Source of the DNA: Nocardioides sp. TRM66260-LWL
GTDB lineage: Bacteria; Actinomycetota; Actinomycetes; Propionibacteriales; Nocardioidaceae
Length of the DNA: 64,000 nt
Reading direction: 5' to 3'
Assembly (NCBI RefSeq): GCF_020075545.1
Contig: NZ_JAIQZK010000001.1
Location: 1,178,001-1,242,000 of the forward strand
Made by a program: the position numbers and the translations under genes. Of this stretch, positions 52,465 through 63,609 are shown one piece after another (the stretch's first letter is position 1; each line of letters begins with the position of its first letter). The notes below the pieces were generated by a model, which worked only from the letters and a program-made list of their open reading frames with translations, was not told where the DNA came from and ran no database searches.

Positions 52465-52487
52465 GCGTCGGCGGACGCCGTCGACGC
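52465..52487. promoter_or_regulatory. Imperfect inverted repeat over the glpFKD start site, candidate operator
   Basis: GCGTCGGCGG and CCGTCGACGC are complementary at 9 of 10 positions around ACG. The repeat overlaps the -10 element and the expected start site, a typical repressor position. No glp regulator gene is in the window. Confidence 0.4.
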
Positions 52488-52513
52488 TAGGCAGGCGATG
52501 TGACGTGGGTCAA
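52484..52513 (-). promoter_or_regulatory. Housekeeping promoter of glpFKD
   Basis: On the minus strand TTGACC (52508-52513) and TAGCGT (52484-52489) are 18 bases apart. The start would fall about 42 bases before the glpF ATG. This is the clearest -35/-10 pair in the window. Confidence 0.65.
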
Positions 52514-52548
52514 CCGCGCCCACCCGGCGGGGTCGCGGCCCGCGGCCT

Positions 52549-53100
52549 TCAGCCGAAGGCGACCTCGGCCGCCGCGACGGTGCCCGCCCGGCGCCCCGGA
52601 GCCCGCTGGCCCGACCAGTACAGGTTGGTGTGGGCCACCACCGCCTCGGGCGCCGGCGCCCCGTAGGCCGTGAGGTCCTCGGTGGTGTGGCCGTCGGAGA
52701 CCAGCAGCGCGTCGTACCCCCGCACCAGGGCGCCGTGCAGCGTCGAGCGGATGCACATGTCGCTCTGGGCCCCGGCCACCACCAGCGTGCCGACGCCGAG
52801 GTCCGCGAGCACGGCCTCGAGCCCGGTGTCCTCGAAGGAGTCGCCGTAGGTCTTGGCGATCAGCGGCTCGTCGTCGCGTCGCACCAGCTCGGGCACGTAG
52901 GCCCACCCCGGGCTGCCCGCGGGCAGGCCCTCGTCGGAGTGCTGCACCCAGACGACCGGCGCCTGCTGCTCGCGGGCTCGCTCGACGAGCTCGCCGATGA
53001 CGGCCACCACCTCGTCACGACGCGGCGCGCCCGCGACGACGTCGTTCTGCACGTCCACGACCAGCAGGGCGGTGCGGGGGCGATCAGGGAACAGGCTCAT
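52549..53100 (-). CDS. Isochorismatase-family cysteine hydrolase
   Basis: This 183-residue hydrolase has the catalytic triad Asp in LLVVDVQNDV, Lys in LIAKTYGDSFEDT and Cys in VAGAQSDMCIRSTLHGALVRGYDALLVSDGHTT. Members act on nicotinamide, ureas or isochorismate; substrate unknown. TACGGT ends 6 bases before the ATG (leaderless). It is divergent from the PLP-enzyme gene. Confidence 0.9.
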   Translation of the reverse strand: MSLFPDRPRTALLVVDVQNDVVAGAPRRDEVVAVIGELVERAREQQAPVVWVQHSDEGLPAGSPGWAYVPELVRRDDEPLIAKTYGDSFEDTGLEAVLADLGVGTLVVAGAQSDMCIRSTLHGALVRGYDALLVSDGHTTEDLTAYGAPAPEAVVAHTNLYWSGQRAPGRRAGTVAAAEVAFG

Positions 53101-53106
53101 GACCTG

Positions 53107-53112
53107 ACCGTA
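53107..53112 (-). promoter_or_regulatory. -10 element TACGGT (leaderless) of the isochorismatase-like gene
   Basis: On the minus strand TACGGT ends 6 bases before the ATG at 53100. Confidence 0.6.
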
Positions 53113-53237
53113 GGGGCCGCACACGGTCGCGGGCCAGGACCGCTTCAAGGAGTTCGGCCTGATCCCGCTCGGGCACCTGGCGGGCCCGCCTCCGTCAGCC
53201 GAACGGAGGGGAGACCGCCGTCGGCATGGAAGGCCTC

Positions 53238-53243
53238 TAGCCT
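53238..53243 (+). promoter_or_regulatory. -10 element TAGCCT (leaderless) of the PLP-enzyme gene
   Basis: TAGCCT ends 7 bases before the ATG at 53251. Confidence 0.55.
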
Positions 53244-53250
53244 CTCCGGC

Positions 53251-54345
53251 ATGCCGGTCCCGACCCCGTACCTGCGCGTCGACCTCGAGCGCCTGCGCCG
53301 CAACGTGCGCCGGGCCGCCGAGGACGCCGCGACGGCCCGGGTGCGGCTGCGTCCGCACGCGAAGACGCACAAGTCGCTCGACGTCGCCCGGCTCCAGCTC
53401 GCCTCCGGCGCCGTCGGCCTCACCGTGGCCACGGTCGGCGAGGCCGAGGTGTTCATGCGCAACGGCTGCACCGACGTCCTGATCGCCTACCCGCTGTGGC
53501 TCGACCAGGACCGTGCGCTCCGGCTGCGCGACCTCGCGGACCTCGGTCGCGTCGCCTTCGGCGTCGACTCCGTCGAGGCCGCCGCCCGGGCGGGCCGGCT
53601 GCTCGGCGGATCGGGCGTCGAGGTGCTGGTGGAGGTCGACTCGGGGCACCACCGGACGGGGGTGCTCCCCGAGGACGCCGGGCGTGTCGCCCTGGCCGCC
53701 AGCCGATCCGGGCTGCCCGTGCGCGGCGTCTTCACCTTCCCCGGGCACGGCTACGCGCCCGGGGAGGCGGCCGCGGCGGCGCTCGCCGAGCGCACGGCGC
53801 TGCGCGCGGCGGCCGCGTCCCTCACCGCCGCCGGCGTCGAGGTGCGCCTGCTGTCGGGAGGGTCGACGCCCACGCTGTCGGCCAGTCTCGACGACCCCGA
53901 CAGCATCGCCGGTCAGCCCGGCGCGCCCGAGCGGGAGCTGCGCCCCGGCGTGTACGTCTTCGGCGACGCCCAGCAGTGGGAGCTCGGCGTGGTCGAGCCG
54001 GCCGACGTGGCGCTCACCTGCGTCGCGACCGTCGTCAGCGTGCGTGAGGGACACGTGGTGCTCGACGCCGGCAGCAAGGCGCTCGGCGCGGATCGCGCGA
54101 CCTGGTCGACCGGCTTCGGGCGGCTGCTGCACGACCCCGACGCACGCGTCGTCCAGCTCTCCGAGCACCACGCGGTGGTCGCGTGGCCCGAGGGCGGCAC
54201 CGCCCGGCGTCCGCGCCTCGGGGAACTGGTGGAGGTCGTGCCGAACCACGTGTGCGCGGCGGTGAACCTGGCCGACCACCTGTGGGTGCAGGAGGCGGGC
54301 GGGATGCGCCCGTGGCCGGTCGCCGCGCGCGGGGCCAACGCCTGA
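53251..54345 (+). CDS. D-threonine aldolase / D-serine dehydratase-like PLP enzyme (fold III)
   Basis: This 364-residue alanine-racemase-fold enzyme has the PLP lysine in RLRPHAKTHKSLDVA. VEVDSGHHRTGV and GVFTFPGHGYAPGE follow, and SGGSTPTLS forms the phosphate cup. The C-terminal metal-binding set is His in SEHHAVV and His-x-Cys in VPNHVCAAVNLAD, as in eukaryotic-type D-serine dehydratase and D-threonine aldolase. It degrades a D-amino acid; the precise substrate is not predictable. Confidence 0.9.
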   Translation: MPVPTPYLRVDLERLRRNVRRAAEDAATARVRLRPHAKTHKSLDVARLQLASGAVGLTVATVGEAEVFMRNGCTDVLIAYPLWLDQDRALRLRDLADLGRVAFGVDSVEAAARAGRLLGGSGVEVLVEVDSGHHRTGVLPEDAGRVALAASRSGLPVRGVFTFPGHGYAPGEAAAAALAERTALRAAAASLTAAGVEVRLLSGGSTPTLSASLDDPDSIAGQPGAPERELRPGVYVFGDAQQWELGVVEPADVALTCVATVVSVREGHVVLDAGSKALGADRATWSTGFGRLLHDPDARVVQLSEHHAVVAWPEGGTARRPRLGELVEVVPNHVCAAVNLADHLWVQEAGGMRPWPVAARGANA

Positions 54346-54448
54346 GGCGCGTCCCCGGGCCCGTTCCGGCGGCGAGTCGGCGGCTGCTCCGCCACTGAGA
54401 GGAGCCTGAGAAGCGGACGCTGCCCGGCAGCCGCTCGACCGGCTCTCC

Positions 54449-54454
54449 TAGCAT
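54449..54454 (+). promoter_or_regulatory. -10 element TAGCAT (leaderless) of the cyclophilin lipoprotein gene
   Basis: TAGCAT ends 7 bases before the ATG at 54462. Confidence 0.55.
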
Positions 54455-54461
54455 CGGGGTC

Positions 54462-55187
54462 ATGCGTCTGCGTCCGATGTCCCGCCCGCTCGCCCTCGTC
54501 GCCGTGCTCGCCGCCGTCGGCCCGCTCGCCGCCTGCAGCGGCGACGACACCGCCGCCGCCGACCCGCAGTCGACGCCGGCCGCCTCCGACTCGGCGTCGG
54601 CCTCGGCGTCCTCGGGCGCCGGCGAGTGCGCGTACCCCGCCGGCGAGCCGGCGTCCAAGCAGGTCGACGCGCCGCCCGCGACCCCCGCGGTCTCGGGCAC
54701 GGTGAAGGCGACGATGAGCACCAACATCGGTGACTTCCAGCTCACCCTCGACGCCGACCGCACCCCGTGCACGGTCAACAACTTCGTGTCGCTCGCCGAG
54801 CAGGGCTACTTCGACAAGACCCCGTGCCACCGGCTCGTCACCGAGGGGATCTACGTGCTCCAGTGCGGCGACCCGACCGGCACCGGCACCGGCGGCCCGG
54901 GCTACACCATCCCGGACGAGCTGAAGGGCGACGAGGACTACTCGGCCGGGGCGCTGGCCATGGCGAAGACCCAGTTCCCCGACTCCGGCGGCTCGCAGTT
55001 CTTCATCGTCTACGCCGACTCCACCGGCCTGCCGAAGGACTACACCGTCTTCGGCAAGGTCGACGCCGCCGCCGTGAAGGCGATCGCTCAGGTCGCCAAG
55101 GCCGGCACGAAGGGCGGTCAGACCCCGACGGACGGCGCGCCGGCCAAGCCGGTCGACATCACCAAGGTCACGGTCGACGGCCGCTGA
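54462..55187 (+). CDS. Cyclophilin-type peptidyl-prolyl isomerase, lipoprotein
   Basis: This 241-residue exported foldase has a lipoprotein signal ending in LAAC (Cys25), then an acidic, Ser/Ala-rich linker of about 55 residues. The cyclophilin core follows: GDFQLTLDADRTPCTVNNFVSLAEQGYFDKTPCHRLVTEG, LAMAKTQFPDSGGSQFFIVYADSTGLPKDYTVFGKV. The catalytic Arg is in CHRLV and FFI is intact. It is the second exported prolyl isomerase in the window, after the FKBP. Confidence 0.93.
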   Translation: MRLRPMSRPLALVAVLAAVGPLAACSGDDTAAADPQSTPAASDSASASASSGAGECAYPAGEPASKQVDAPPATPAVSGTVKATMSTNIGDFQLTLDADRTPCTVNNFVSLAEQGYFDKTPCHRLVTEGIYVLQCGDPTGTGTGGPGYTIPDELKGDEDYSAGALAMAKTQFPDSGGSQFFIVYADSTGLPKDYTVFGKVDAAAVKAIAQVAKAGTKGGQTPTDGAPAKPVDITKVTVDGR

Positions 55188-55259
55188 CCCGGGCCTTGGG
55201 GGACGTCCGGGGGCGGCCGGCCCCACGCCCGGGTGGCCGGACGCGCGCCGGCGGCCGCG

Positions 55260-55265
55260 TAGGGT
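55260..55265 (+). promoter_or_regulatory. -10 element TAGGGT (leaderless) of fdhD
   Basis: TAGGGT ends 7 bases before the ATG at 55273. Confidence 0.6.
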
Positions 55266-55272
55266 CGCGAGC

Positions 55273-56142
55273 ATGACCGCCGAGCCCGTCCCCGCTCCCC
55301 CGCGCCGCAGCGGCGTGGGGCTCTCGCGGGCTCGGCGCCCCGGCCCCACGGTGCGGGTGCGGGTCGCGGAGCTGCGCGGAGGCGAGGTGCTGCGCCACGA
55401 CGACCGGCTGATCACCGAGGAGCCGCTCGAGATCCGGCTGGCGTGGCCGGGCGTGCCGGCCGAGCGCGTTTGGGTGACCATGCGCACGCCGGGCCACGAC
55501 TTCGAGCTCGCCGCGGGCTGGCTGGCGCACGAGGGCGTCTCCGAGCGTCCCGCGTCGGTCGCCTACTGCACCGACCGTGACCTGGCACCCGAGCAGGAGC
55601 TCAACGTCGTCACGGTCACCCTCGACGCCGAGCCTGCACGACGTCCGGGTCATCGGCACGACAGCGCCGCCACCGGCTCGTCGGCCTGCGGGGTCTGCGG
55701 CGCCGACAGCATCGCCGACGTCCTGACCGTGCGAGCGGCCTGCCGCCCCGAGCCGGTCGACCTCGACCCGGACGTCGTCCGGGCGCTGCCCGACGCGCTG
55801 CGCCTCAGCCAGACGCTCTTCGACCGCACCGGCGGGGTGCATGCCGCCGGGCTGTTCACCGCGGCCGGCGAGACGCTGGTCGTCCGCGAGGACGTCGGCC
55901 GGCACAACGCGGTCGACAAGGTCACCGGCGCCCGGGTGCTGGCCGGTCACGCGCCCGGCGGCGACGTGCTGGTCGTGAGCGGACGGGCGGGGTTCGAGCT
56001 GGTGCAGAAGGCGGTGACGGCCGGCATCGGCGCGCTCGTCGCGGTCGGCGCGCCCACCAGCCTCAGCGCCCGCCTGGCGGGCGAGTCCGGCCTCGCGCTG
56101 TACGGCTTCGTCCGCGGCGAGCGGGCCGTCCGCTACGCCTGA
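55273..56142 (+). CDS. fdhD: Formate dehydrogenase accessory sulfurtransferase FdhD
   Basis: FdhD transfers sulfur from IscS to the molybdenum cofactor of formate dehydrogenase. The 289-residue protein has the CxxC relay in SSACGVCGADSI. LTVRAAC, HAAGLFTAAGETLVVREDVGRHNAVDKVTGARVL and VSGRAGFELVQKAVTAGIGALVAVGAPTSLS complete the family signature. No formate dehydrogenase or molybdopterin gene is adjacent. The first 30 residues are an Arg/Pro-rich extension. Confidence 0.95.
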   Translation: MTAEPVPAPPRRSGVGLSRARRPGPTVRVRVAELRGGEVLRHDDRLITEEPLEIRLAWPGVPAERVWVTMRTPGHDFELAAGWLAHEGVSERPASVAYCTDRDLAPEQELNVVTVTLDAEPARRPGHRHDSAATGSSACGVCGADSIADVLTVRAACRPEPVDLDPDVVRALPDALRLSQTLFDRTGGVHAAGLFTAAGETLVVREDVGRHNAVDKVTGARVLAGHAPGGDVLVVSGRAGFELVQKAVTAGIGALVAVGAPTSLSARLAGESGLALYGFVRGERAVRYA

Positions 56143-56172
56143 GCGGACGCCGGCGGCGTGGCCTCACCGGTT

Positions 56173-56195
56173 TTGTCGGAGGCGGCTCCTACGGT
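56173..56195 (+). promoter_or_regulatory. RecA-NDp/PafBC-type promoter of sbcD-sbcC
   Basis: TTGTCGGAG (56173-56181), exactly 8 bases, then TACGGT (56190-56195). The known PafBC-dependent consensus is TTGTCRGTG-N8-TANNNT, so only one position (T to A at the eighth base) differs. The -10 ends 6 bases before the GTG start of sbcD, so the transcript would be leaderless. Confidence 0.7.
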
Positions 56196-56201
56196 CGTCC
56201 C

Positions 56202-57386
56202 GTGCGACTGCTCCACACCTCCGACTGGCACCTGGGCCGCTCCTTCCACCGCGAGGGCATGCTCGGGCACCAGGCGGCCTTCGTCGACCACCTGCTCGAG
56301 GTGGTCGAGTCCGAGCAGGTCGACGCCGTGCTGGTCGCCGGCGACGTGTACGACCGCGCGCTCCCGCCGGTCGACGCGGTGCGGCTCGCCGACGAGGCGC
56401 TGGCCCGGCTGGCGGCCTCGCGGGCGCGGGTGGTGCTCACCAGCGGCAACCACGACTCCGCCCAGCGATTGGGCTTCTCGTCCCGGCTGATCGACGCCGC
56501 CGGGGTGCACCTGCGCACGGACGTGCACGGGGTCGGCACGCCCGTGCTGCTCGAGGACGAGCACGGTCCGGTGGCCGTGCACGGGCTGCCCTACCTCGAC
56601 CCCCAGGCCGTGGCGCCGCTGTGGGACGTGCCGCGGCGCACCCACGAGGCGGTGCTGGGCGAGGCGATGGCCCGGGTGCGCGCCGATCTCGCGGGGCGGC
56701 CCGGCGTCCGCTCGGTCGTGCTCGCGCACGCCTTCGTCGCCGGCGGAGCACGCCGCGTCGAGGAGTCCGACTCCGAGCGCGACATCAGCGTCGGAGGGGT
56801 CTCGGTGGTGCCGCTCGAGCTCTTCGACGGCATCTCCTACACCGCGCTCGGCCACCTCCACGGCCGTCACGAGCTGAGCCCGACGGTGCGCTACAGCGGC
56901 TCGCCGCTCGCCTACTCGTTCTCCGAGGCCACGCATCGCAAGGGCTCGTGGCTCGTCGACCTCGGCGCCGACGGCGTGGCGTCGACGACCTTCGTCGACG
57001 CACCGGTGCCGCGGCCGCTCGTCCGGCTGCGCGGCACGCTCGAGGAGCTGCTCGCCGACCCCGCGCACGCGCGGCACGAAGGCAGCTGGGTCCAGGCGAC
57101 GCTCACCGACGCCGAGCGGCCGCTGCAGGCCATGGAGCGACTGCGCCGCCGCTTCCCCCACACCCTGGTGCTCGGGTTCGACTCCCTTGCGCCGACCCTC
57201 GGGTCCCTGCCGTCCGCCCGCAGCCGCGGTCGCACCGACCACGACCTCGCCCACGAGTTCCTGGCCACCATGCGCGGGCGCGAGCCCGAGCGGGCCGAGG
57301 CCGCGCTGCTGCGTCGCGCCGTCGACGCCTGCTGCGACGACGAGCAGGCCGACGCCCTGTTCCCGCTCGACGGCCTGGTGGGCTGA
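56202..57386 (+). CDS. sbcD: Exonuclease subunit SbcD (Mre11-like)
   Basis: SbcD is the nuclease of the SbcCD complex, which opens hairpins and processes double-strand ends. The 394-residue protein has all calcineurin-like phosphoesterase motifs: LLHTSDWHLGRSFH, VLVAGDVYDRALPP, SGNHDS, LAHAFVAGG and ALGHLHGRHEL. The GTG start is set by the leaderless promoter. The TGA overlaps the sbcC ATG by one base (TGATG). Confidence 0.95.
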   Translation: MRLLHTSDWHLGRSFHREGMLGHQAAFVDHLLEVVESEQVDAVLVAGDVYDRALPPVDAVRLADEALARLAASRARVVLTSGNHDSAQRLGFSSRLIDAAGVHLRTDVHGVGTPVLLEDEHGPVAVHGLPYLDPQAVAPLWDVPRRTHEAVLGEAMARVRADLAGRPGVRSVVLAHAFVAGGARRVEESDSERDISVGGVSVVPLELFDGISYTALGHLHGRHELSPTVRYSGSPLAYSFSEATHRKGSWLVDLGADGVASTTFVDAPVPRPLVRLRGTLEELLADPAHARHEGSWVQATLTDAERPLQAMERLRRRFPHTLVLGFDSLAPTLGSLPSARSRGRTDHDLAHEFLATMRGREPERAEAALLRRAVDACCDDEQADALFPLDGLVG

Positions 57387-60300
57387 TGCGCCTGCACCAC
57401 CTCGAGGTCACCGCCTTCGGCCCGTTCGTCGATCCGGTCTCCGTCGACTTCGACGCGCTCTCCGCCGCGGGTCTCTTCCTGCTCACCGGCCCCACCGGCG
57501 CCGGCAAGACCAGCGTGCTCGACGCCGTCTGCTTCGCGCTCTTCGGCGACGTGCCCGGCGACCGCGCCACCGCCAAGCGACTGCGCTCCGACCAGGCCGA
57601 GGCCCACGTGCCGGCACAGGTGCGGCTCGAGGCGACCCTCGGCGGACGACGGCTGCGCCTCACCCGCAGCCCCGCATGGGAGCGTCCGAAGCGACGCGGC
57701 ACGGGCATGACCACGGAGCCCGCGAAGGTGGCCGTCACCGAGCTGCGCGGCGGCTCCTGGGAGCCGGTCACCACCCGCGCCGACGAGGCCGGCCAGCTCG
57801 TCGGCGAGCTGCTCGGCATGACGCTGACCCAGTTCACCCAGGTGGCGATGCTGCCGCAGGGCCGCTTCCAGGCCTTCCTCCGCGCCCGCGCCGACGAACG
57901 GCACCAGCTGCTGCAACGGCTCTTCCGCACGGGTCGCTTCGAGCAGGTCGAGCGCTGGCTGCGCGACGAGCGCATCCGGCTGCGGCGCCGCACCGACACG
58001 ATGCTCGAGGAGATCGGCTCGCACGCCAGCCGCGTGCTCGAGGCCGCCGGCGCGGAGCTGCCCGAGGGCGTGGAGGCCACCGACCGCGCCGCGCTCGCCG
58101 TCCCCGCCGCCGACGGCACGCTGATCGCCTGGGCCCGCTCGATCCGTGAGGAGGCCACCCAGGGTCTCGCCGACGCCGCGGACGCCGTGGCCGGCCTGGC
58201 GGTCGACGACGAGCGCGCCGGCCGGGAGCTCGACGAGGCGGTGCGTCTGCGCGACGTCGTCGCGGCCGTCAGGACGCTCCGCGCCGACGAGGCCGATCTC
58301 GAGCGGGAGGCTCCGGCCCACCGGCAGCGTCTCGACGCGATCGCCGCCGCCGGCCGGGCCGCCTCCGTGCGTCCGCTGCAGGACGTGCTCGCCCGCACGA
58401 CGCAGCGCGCCGAGGCCGCTCACGCCGACCTGGCCCGGGCCCGCTCCGCGCTCCGCCCCGACGACGAGCCCGAGGGCGCGACGGACGCGCCGCTCGCGCT
58501 GGCCGCGGCCCGCGACGACGCCGCGGAGGTCGTCGTCGAGCTCCGCGCGCTCCTCCCCCGGCGCGACGTGCTGGTGCGCCAGCAGCGCGAGCTCGTCGCC
58601 GTCGCCGACCGCCTCCGCGAGGCCGAGAGCGCCGTCGCCGACCTCGAGGCGCGCGGGGCCACGCTGCCCGAGGAGGTCATCGCCGCCGAGCGCGAGGTGA
58701 CCCGCAGCGGCGAGGCCCGGCGCCTCGTCGAGCAGCTGACCGCGACGCGTGGCGAGGTGTGCGCGCGACTCGACGGCGCGCGCGAGGCGGTACGACTCGC
58801 CCCCCTCCTCGCCGAGGCGCGCGAGCACCACGTGTGTGCCCGCGAGGCGGTGGTCGCGGCGCACGAGCGGCTGCTCGACGCCCGGGAGGAGCGCATCGCC
58901 AACATGGCCGCCGAGCTCGCCGGCGGACTCGCCGTCGGCGGCTGCTGCCCGGTGTGCGGCTCGGCGGAGCATCCCTCGAAGGCGATCGCTCCGCACGGTC
59001 AGGCTGACGCCGCGGAGGAACGTCGCGCCCAGCGCGTCCTCGACGACGCCAAGGCCGCCGAGCACACCCGGGCGGAAGCCGTGCGCGACCTCGAGCTGGC
59101 CTCGGTGCGCGCCGTCGAACGCGCTGCCGGCGCCGAGCCGGACGAGCTCGAACGGCTGGCGGACGACGTCGACCGCCGGCTGGCGGAGGCCCGGCCCCTG
59201 GCCGACGGCGCCCGCGAGGCAGAGCAGCGCCTCGCGCGCCTCCGTGCCGAGGCCGACGCGCATGCCGCCCTGCTCGCCGCCGCCCGCACCGACGCGGCGG
59301 TGCTGGCCGAGCGCGCCGCCATGCTGGTCGCCGACCTCGCCGACGGACGAGGACACGTCGGTGACGCGGTCGCCCGCCTGACGACCTCCGACGGCGTGAC
59401 CGCCGCTCCACTGGGGCTCGACCCGGGTCCCGTCGATCCGCTCGACCTGCTCGCCCCGCTGCTCGAGCAGGCGACCCGACGGCTCGGACGTCTCGACGCC
59501 GTCGTGCAGGCGCAGGCGGCGGCCGTCGTCGCCGACGACGCCCTCGACGAGGCGCGACGCCACCTCGAGACCGCGCTCGCCGCGTCGGGCTTCGACGACG
59601 CCGCCGCGGTCGACCGGGCCTGGCGGTCCGAGGAGCAGGTCGCCGAGCTTGCCTCCGCGTGCGACGCCTGGCGTCGTCGCGCGGACGCCGCCGACGCCCT
59701 CCGCCGCGAGCTCCTCGAGCAGGCGCCCGACCTGTTGGAGGCCGAGACCCTGCCCGATCCGGACGTCGAGACCCTGCGAGGCGCCGCGCAGGCGGCCGCC
59801 GAGGCGCTCAGCCGGGGGCGCGAGCGCCTGGCGATCGCGACCACGCGCAGCGGCCGGCTGGTCACCCTGCTCGACGAGCTCGAGGCGCTGGTGGCGCGCT
59901 GGCTGCCGGCTCAGCGCGAGCACGAGCGCGTGGCCGGGCTCGCGGCGTTCGTCGAGGGCAAGTCCGAGGACAACCGCCTCCGCATGCGGCTCTCGGCCTA
60001 CGTGCTCGCCTATCGCCTCGCCCAGGTCGTCGAGGCCGCGAACGTCCGCCTGACCCGCATGACCGATCACCGGTACCGACTCGAGCACACCGCGGAGCGC
60101 GGCCACCGTGACACCCGCGGTGGCCTGGGTCTCCTCGTGCGCGACGACTGGTCGGGCGAGGCGCGCGACCCGGCCACGCTCTCGGGCGGGGAGACCTTCG
60201 TCGTCTCCCTCGCCCTGGCCTTGGGCCTCGCCGACGTGATCACCGGCGAGATCGGCGGAGCCGCCCTCGACACCCTCTTCGTCGACGAGGGCTTCGGCTC

Positions 60301-60481
60301 CCTCGACGCCGACACCCTCGACGACGTGCTCGACATGCTCGACGCCCTGCGCGACGGCGGACGGGTCGTCGGCGTGGTCAGCCACGTGGCCGAGATGCGC
60401 GATCGCATCCCCACCCAGCTCGTGTTGCGCAAGGCCCGCAGCGGCTCCCGCCTCGAGGTCCGGGTGGCCGCCGCGGGCTGA
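57386..60481 (+). CDS. sbcC: Exonuclease subunit SbcC (Rad50-like SMC ATPase)
   Basis: SbcC is the ATPase/tether of SbcCD. The 1031-residue protein has Walker A LTGPTGAGKTSVLDAV (about residues 32-47), the Q-loop MLPQGRFQAFLRA, two long coiled-coils (heavily Ala/Arg/Glu heptad sequence) and a zinc hook CCPVCGSAEHP near residue 520. The C-terminal signature is LSGGETFVVSLALALGLADV, Walker B is LDTLFVDEGFGSLD, and VVSHVAEMRDRI is the H-loop. It is co-translated with sbcD. Confidence 0.95.
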   Translation: MRLHHLEVTAFGPFVDPVSVDFDALSAAGLFLLTGPTGAGKTSVLDAVCFALFGDVPGDRATAKRLRSDQAEAHVPAQVRLEATLGGRRLRLTRSPAWERPKRRGTGMTTEPAKVAVTELRGGSWEPVTTRADEAGQLVGELLGMTLTQFTQVAMLPQGRFQAFLRARADERHQLLQRLFRTGRFEQVERWLRDERIRLRRRTDTMLEEIGSHASRVLEAAGAELPEGVEATDRAALAVPAADGTLIAWARSIREEATQGLADAADAVAGLAVDDERAGRELDEAVRLRDVVAAVRTLRADEADLEREAPAHRQRLDAIAAAGRAASVRPLQDVLARTTQRAEAAHADLARARSALRPDDEPEGATDAPLALAAARDDAAEVVVELRALLPRRDVLVRQQRELVAVADRLREAESAVADLEARGATLPEEVIAAEREVTRSGEARRLVEQLTATRGEVCARLDGAREAVRLAPLLAEAREHHVCAREAVVAAHERLLDAREERIANMAAELAGGLAVGGCCPVCGSAEHPSKAIAPHGQADAAEERRAQRVLDDAKAAEHTRAEAVRDLELASVRAVERAAGAEPDELERLADDVDRRLAEARPLADGAREAEQRLARLRAEADAHAALLAAARTDAAVLAERAAMLVADLADGRGHVGDAVARLTTSDGVTAAPLGLDPGPVDPLDLLAPLLEQATRRLGRLDAVVQAQAAAVVADDALDEARRHLETALAASGFDDAAAVDRAWRSEEQVAELASACDAWRRRADAADALRRELLEQAPDLLEAETLPDPDVETLRGAAQAAAEALSRGRERLAIATTRSGRLVTLLDELEALVARWLPAQREHERVAGLAAFVEGKSEDNRLRMRLSAYVLAYRLAQVVEAANVRLTRMTDHRYRLEHTAERGHRDTRGGLGLLVRDDWSGEARDPATLSGGETFVVSLALALGLADVITGEIGGAALDTLFVDEGFGSLDADTLDDVLDMLDALRDGGRVVGVVSHVAEMRDRIPTQLVLRKARSGSRLEVRVAAAG

Positions 60482-60499
60482 CGCCGCCTGAGCGCCGGG

Positions 60500-63337
<2,838 letters not shown>

Positions 63338-63354
63338 GCGGGCTCCTCGAGGTC

Positions 63355-63377
63355 GGGAGGACGGTGTCGTCCCTCCC
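63355..63377 (-). promoter_or_regulatory. Hairpin between glycine aptamer and gcvP, candidate expression platform
   Basis: In the leader RNA, GGGAGGGAC pairs with GTCCTCCC (one bulged G) around a short loop. The 3' side ends about 9 bases before the CGAGGAG ribosome binding site. It has no T-run, so translational control is more likely than termination. Confidence 0.45.
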
Positions 63378-63399
63378 CCTCAGTCACAGCCGCGTCGCC

Positions 63400-63500
63400 G
63401 CTCCAGAGTCGCCTCCCCCGCATGGTCCTGGCGCCTGAGAGTTCCTGGGAGGTGTTGCCCCTTCGGCGCTCCGGTCTCGCCGGAGCTCTCCCACGCGGGA
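63400..63500 (-). ncRNA. Glycine riboswitch (single aptamer) in the gcvP leader
   Basis: On the minus strand the conserved glycine-aptamer strings occur in order: GGGAGAG, CCGAAGGGGCAA, AACTCTCAGGCGCC, AGGACCAT, GGGGGAGGC and CTCTGGAG. GAGAG pairs with CTCTC to close P1-P3-like stems. Only one aptamer is visible. The glycine cleavage gene directly downstream is the classic target; glycine binding would be expected to raise gcvP expression. Confidence 0.9.
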
Positions 63501-63514
63501 TGGTCAGCGTGCTC

Positions 63515-63520
63515 AGCCTA
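63515..63520 (-). promoter_or_regulatory. -10 element TAGGCT of gcvP leader
   Basis: On the minus strand TAGGCT lies about 8 bases before the likely transcript start and about 15 bases before the first conserved aptamer base. No clear -35 element. Confidence 0.5.
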
Positions 63521-63609
63521 CCGGCCGGCGGTCCGAACGCCGACGACCCGCCCGGCGGCGCCGGACGGGTCGTGGAGGAGGTGCGTGGTGCAGGTGCGCT
63601 GCCGAGGGC

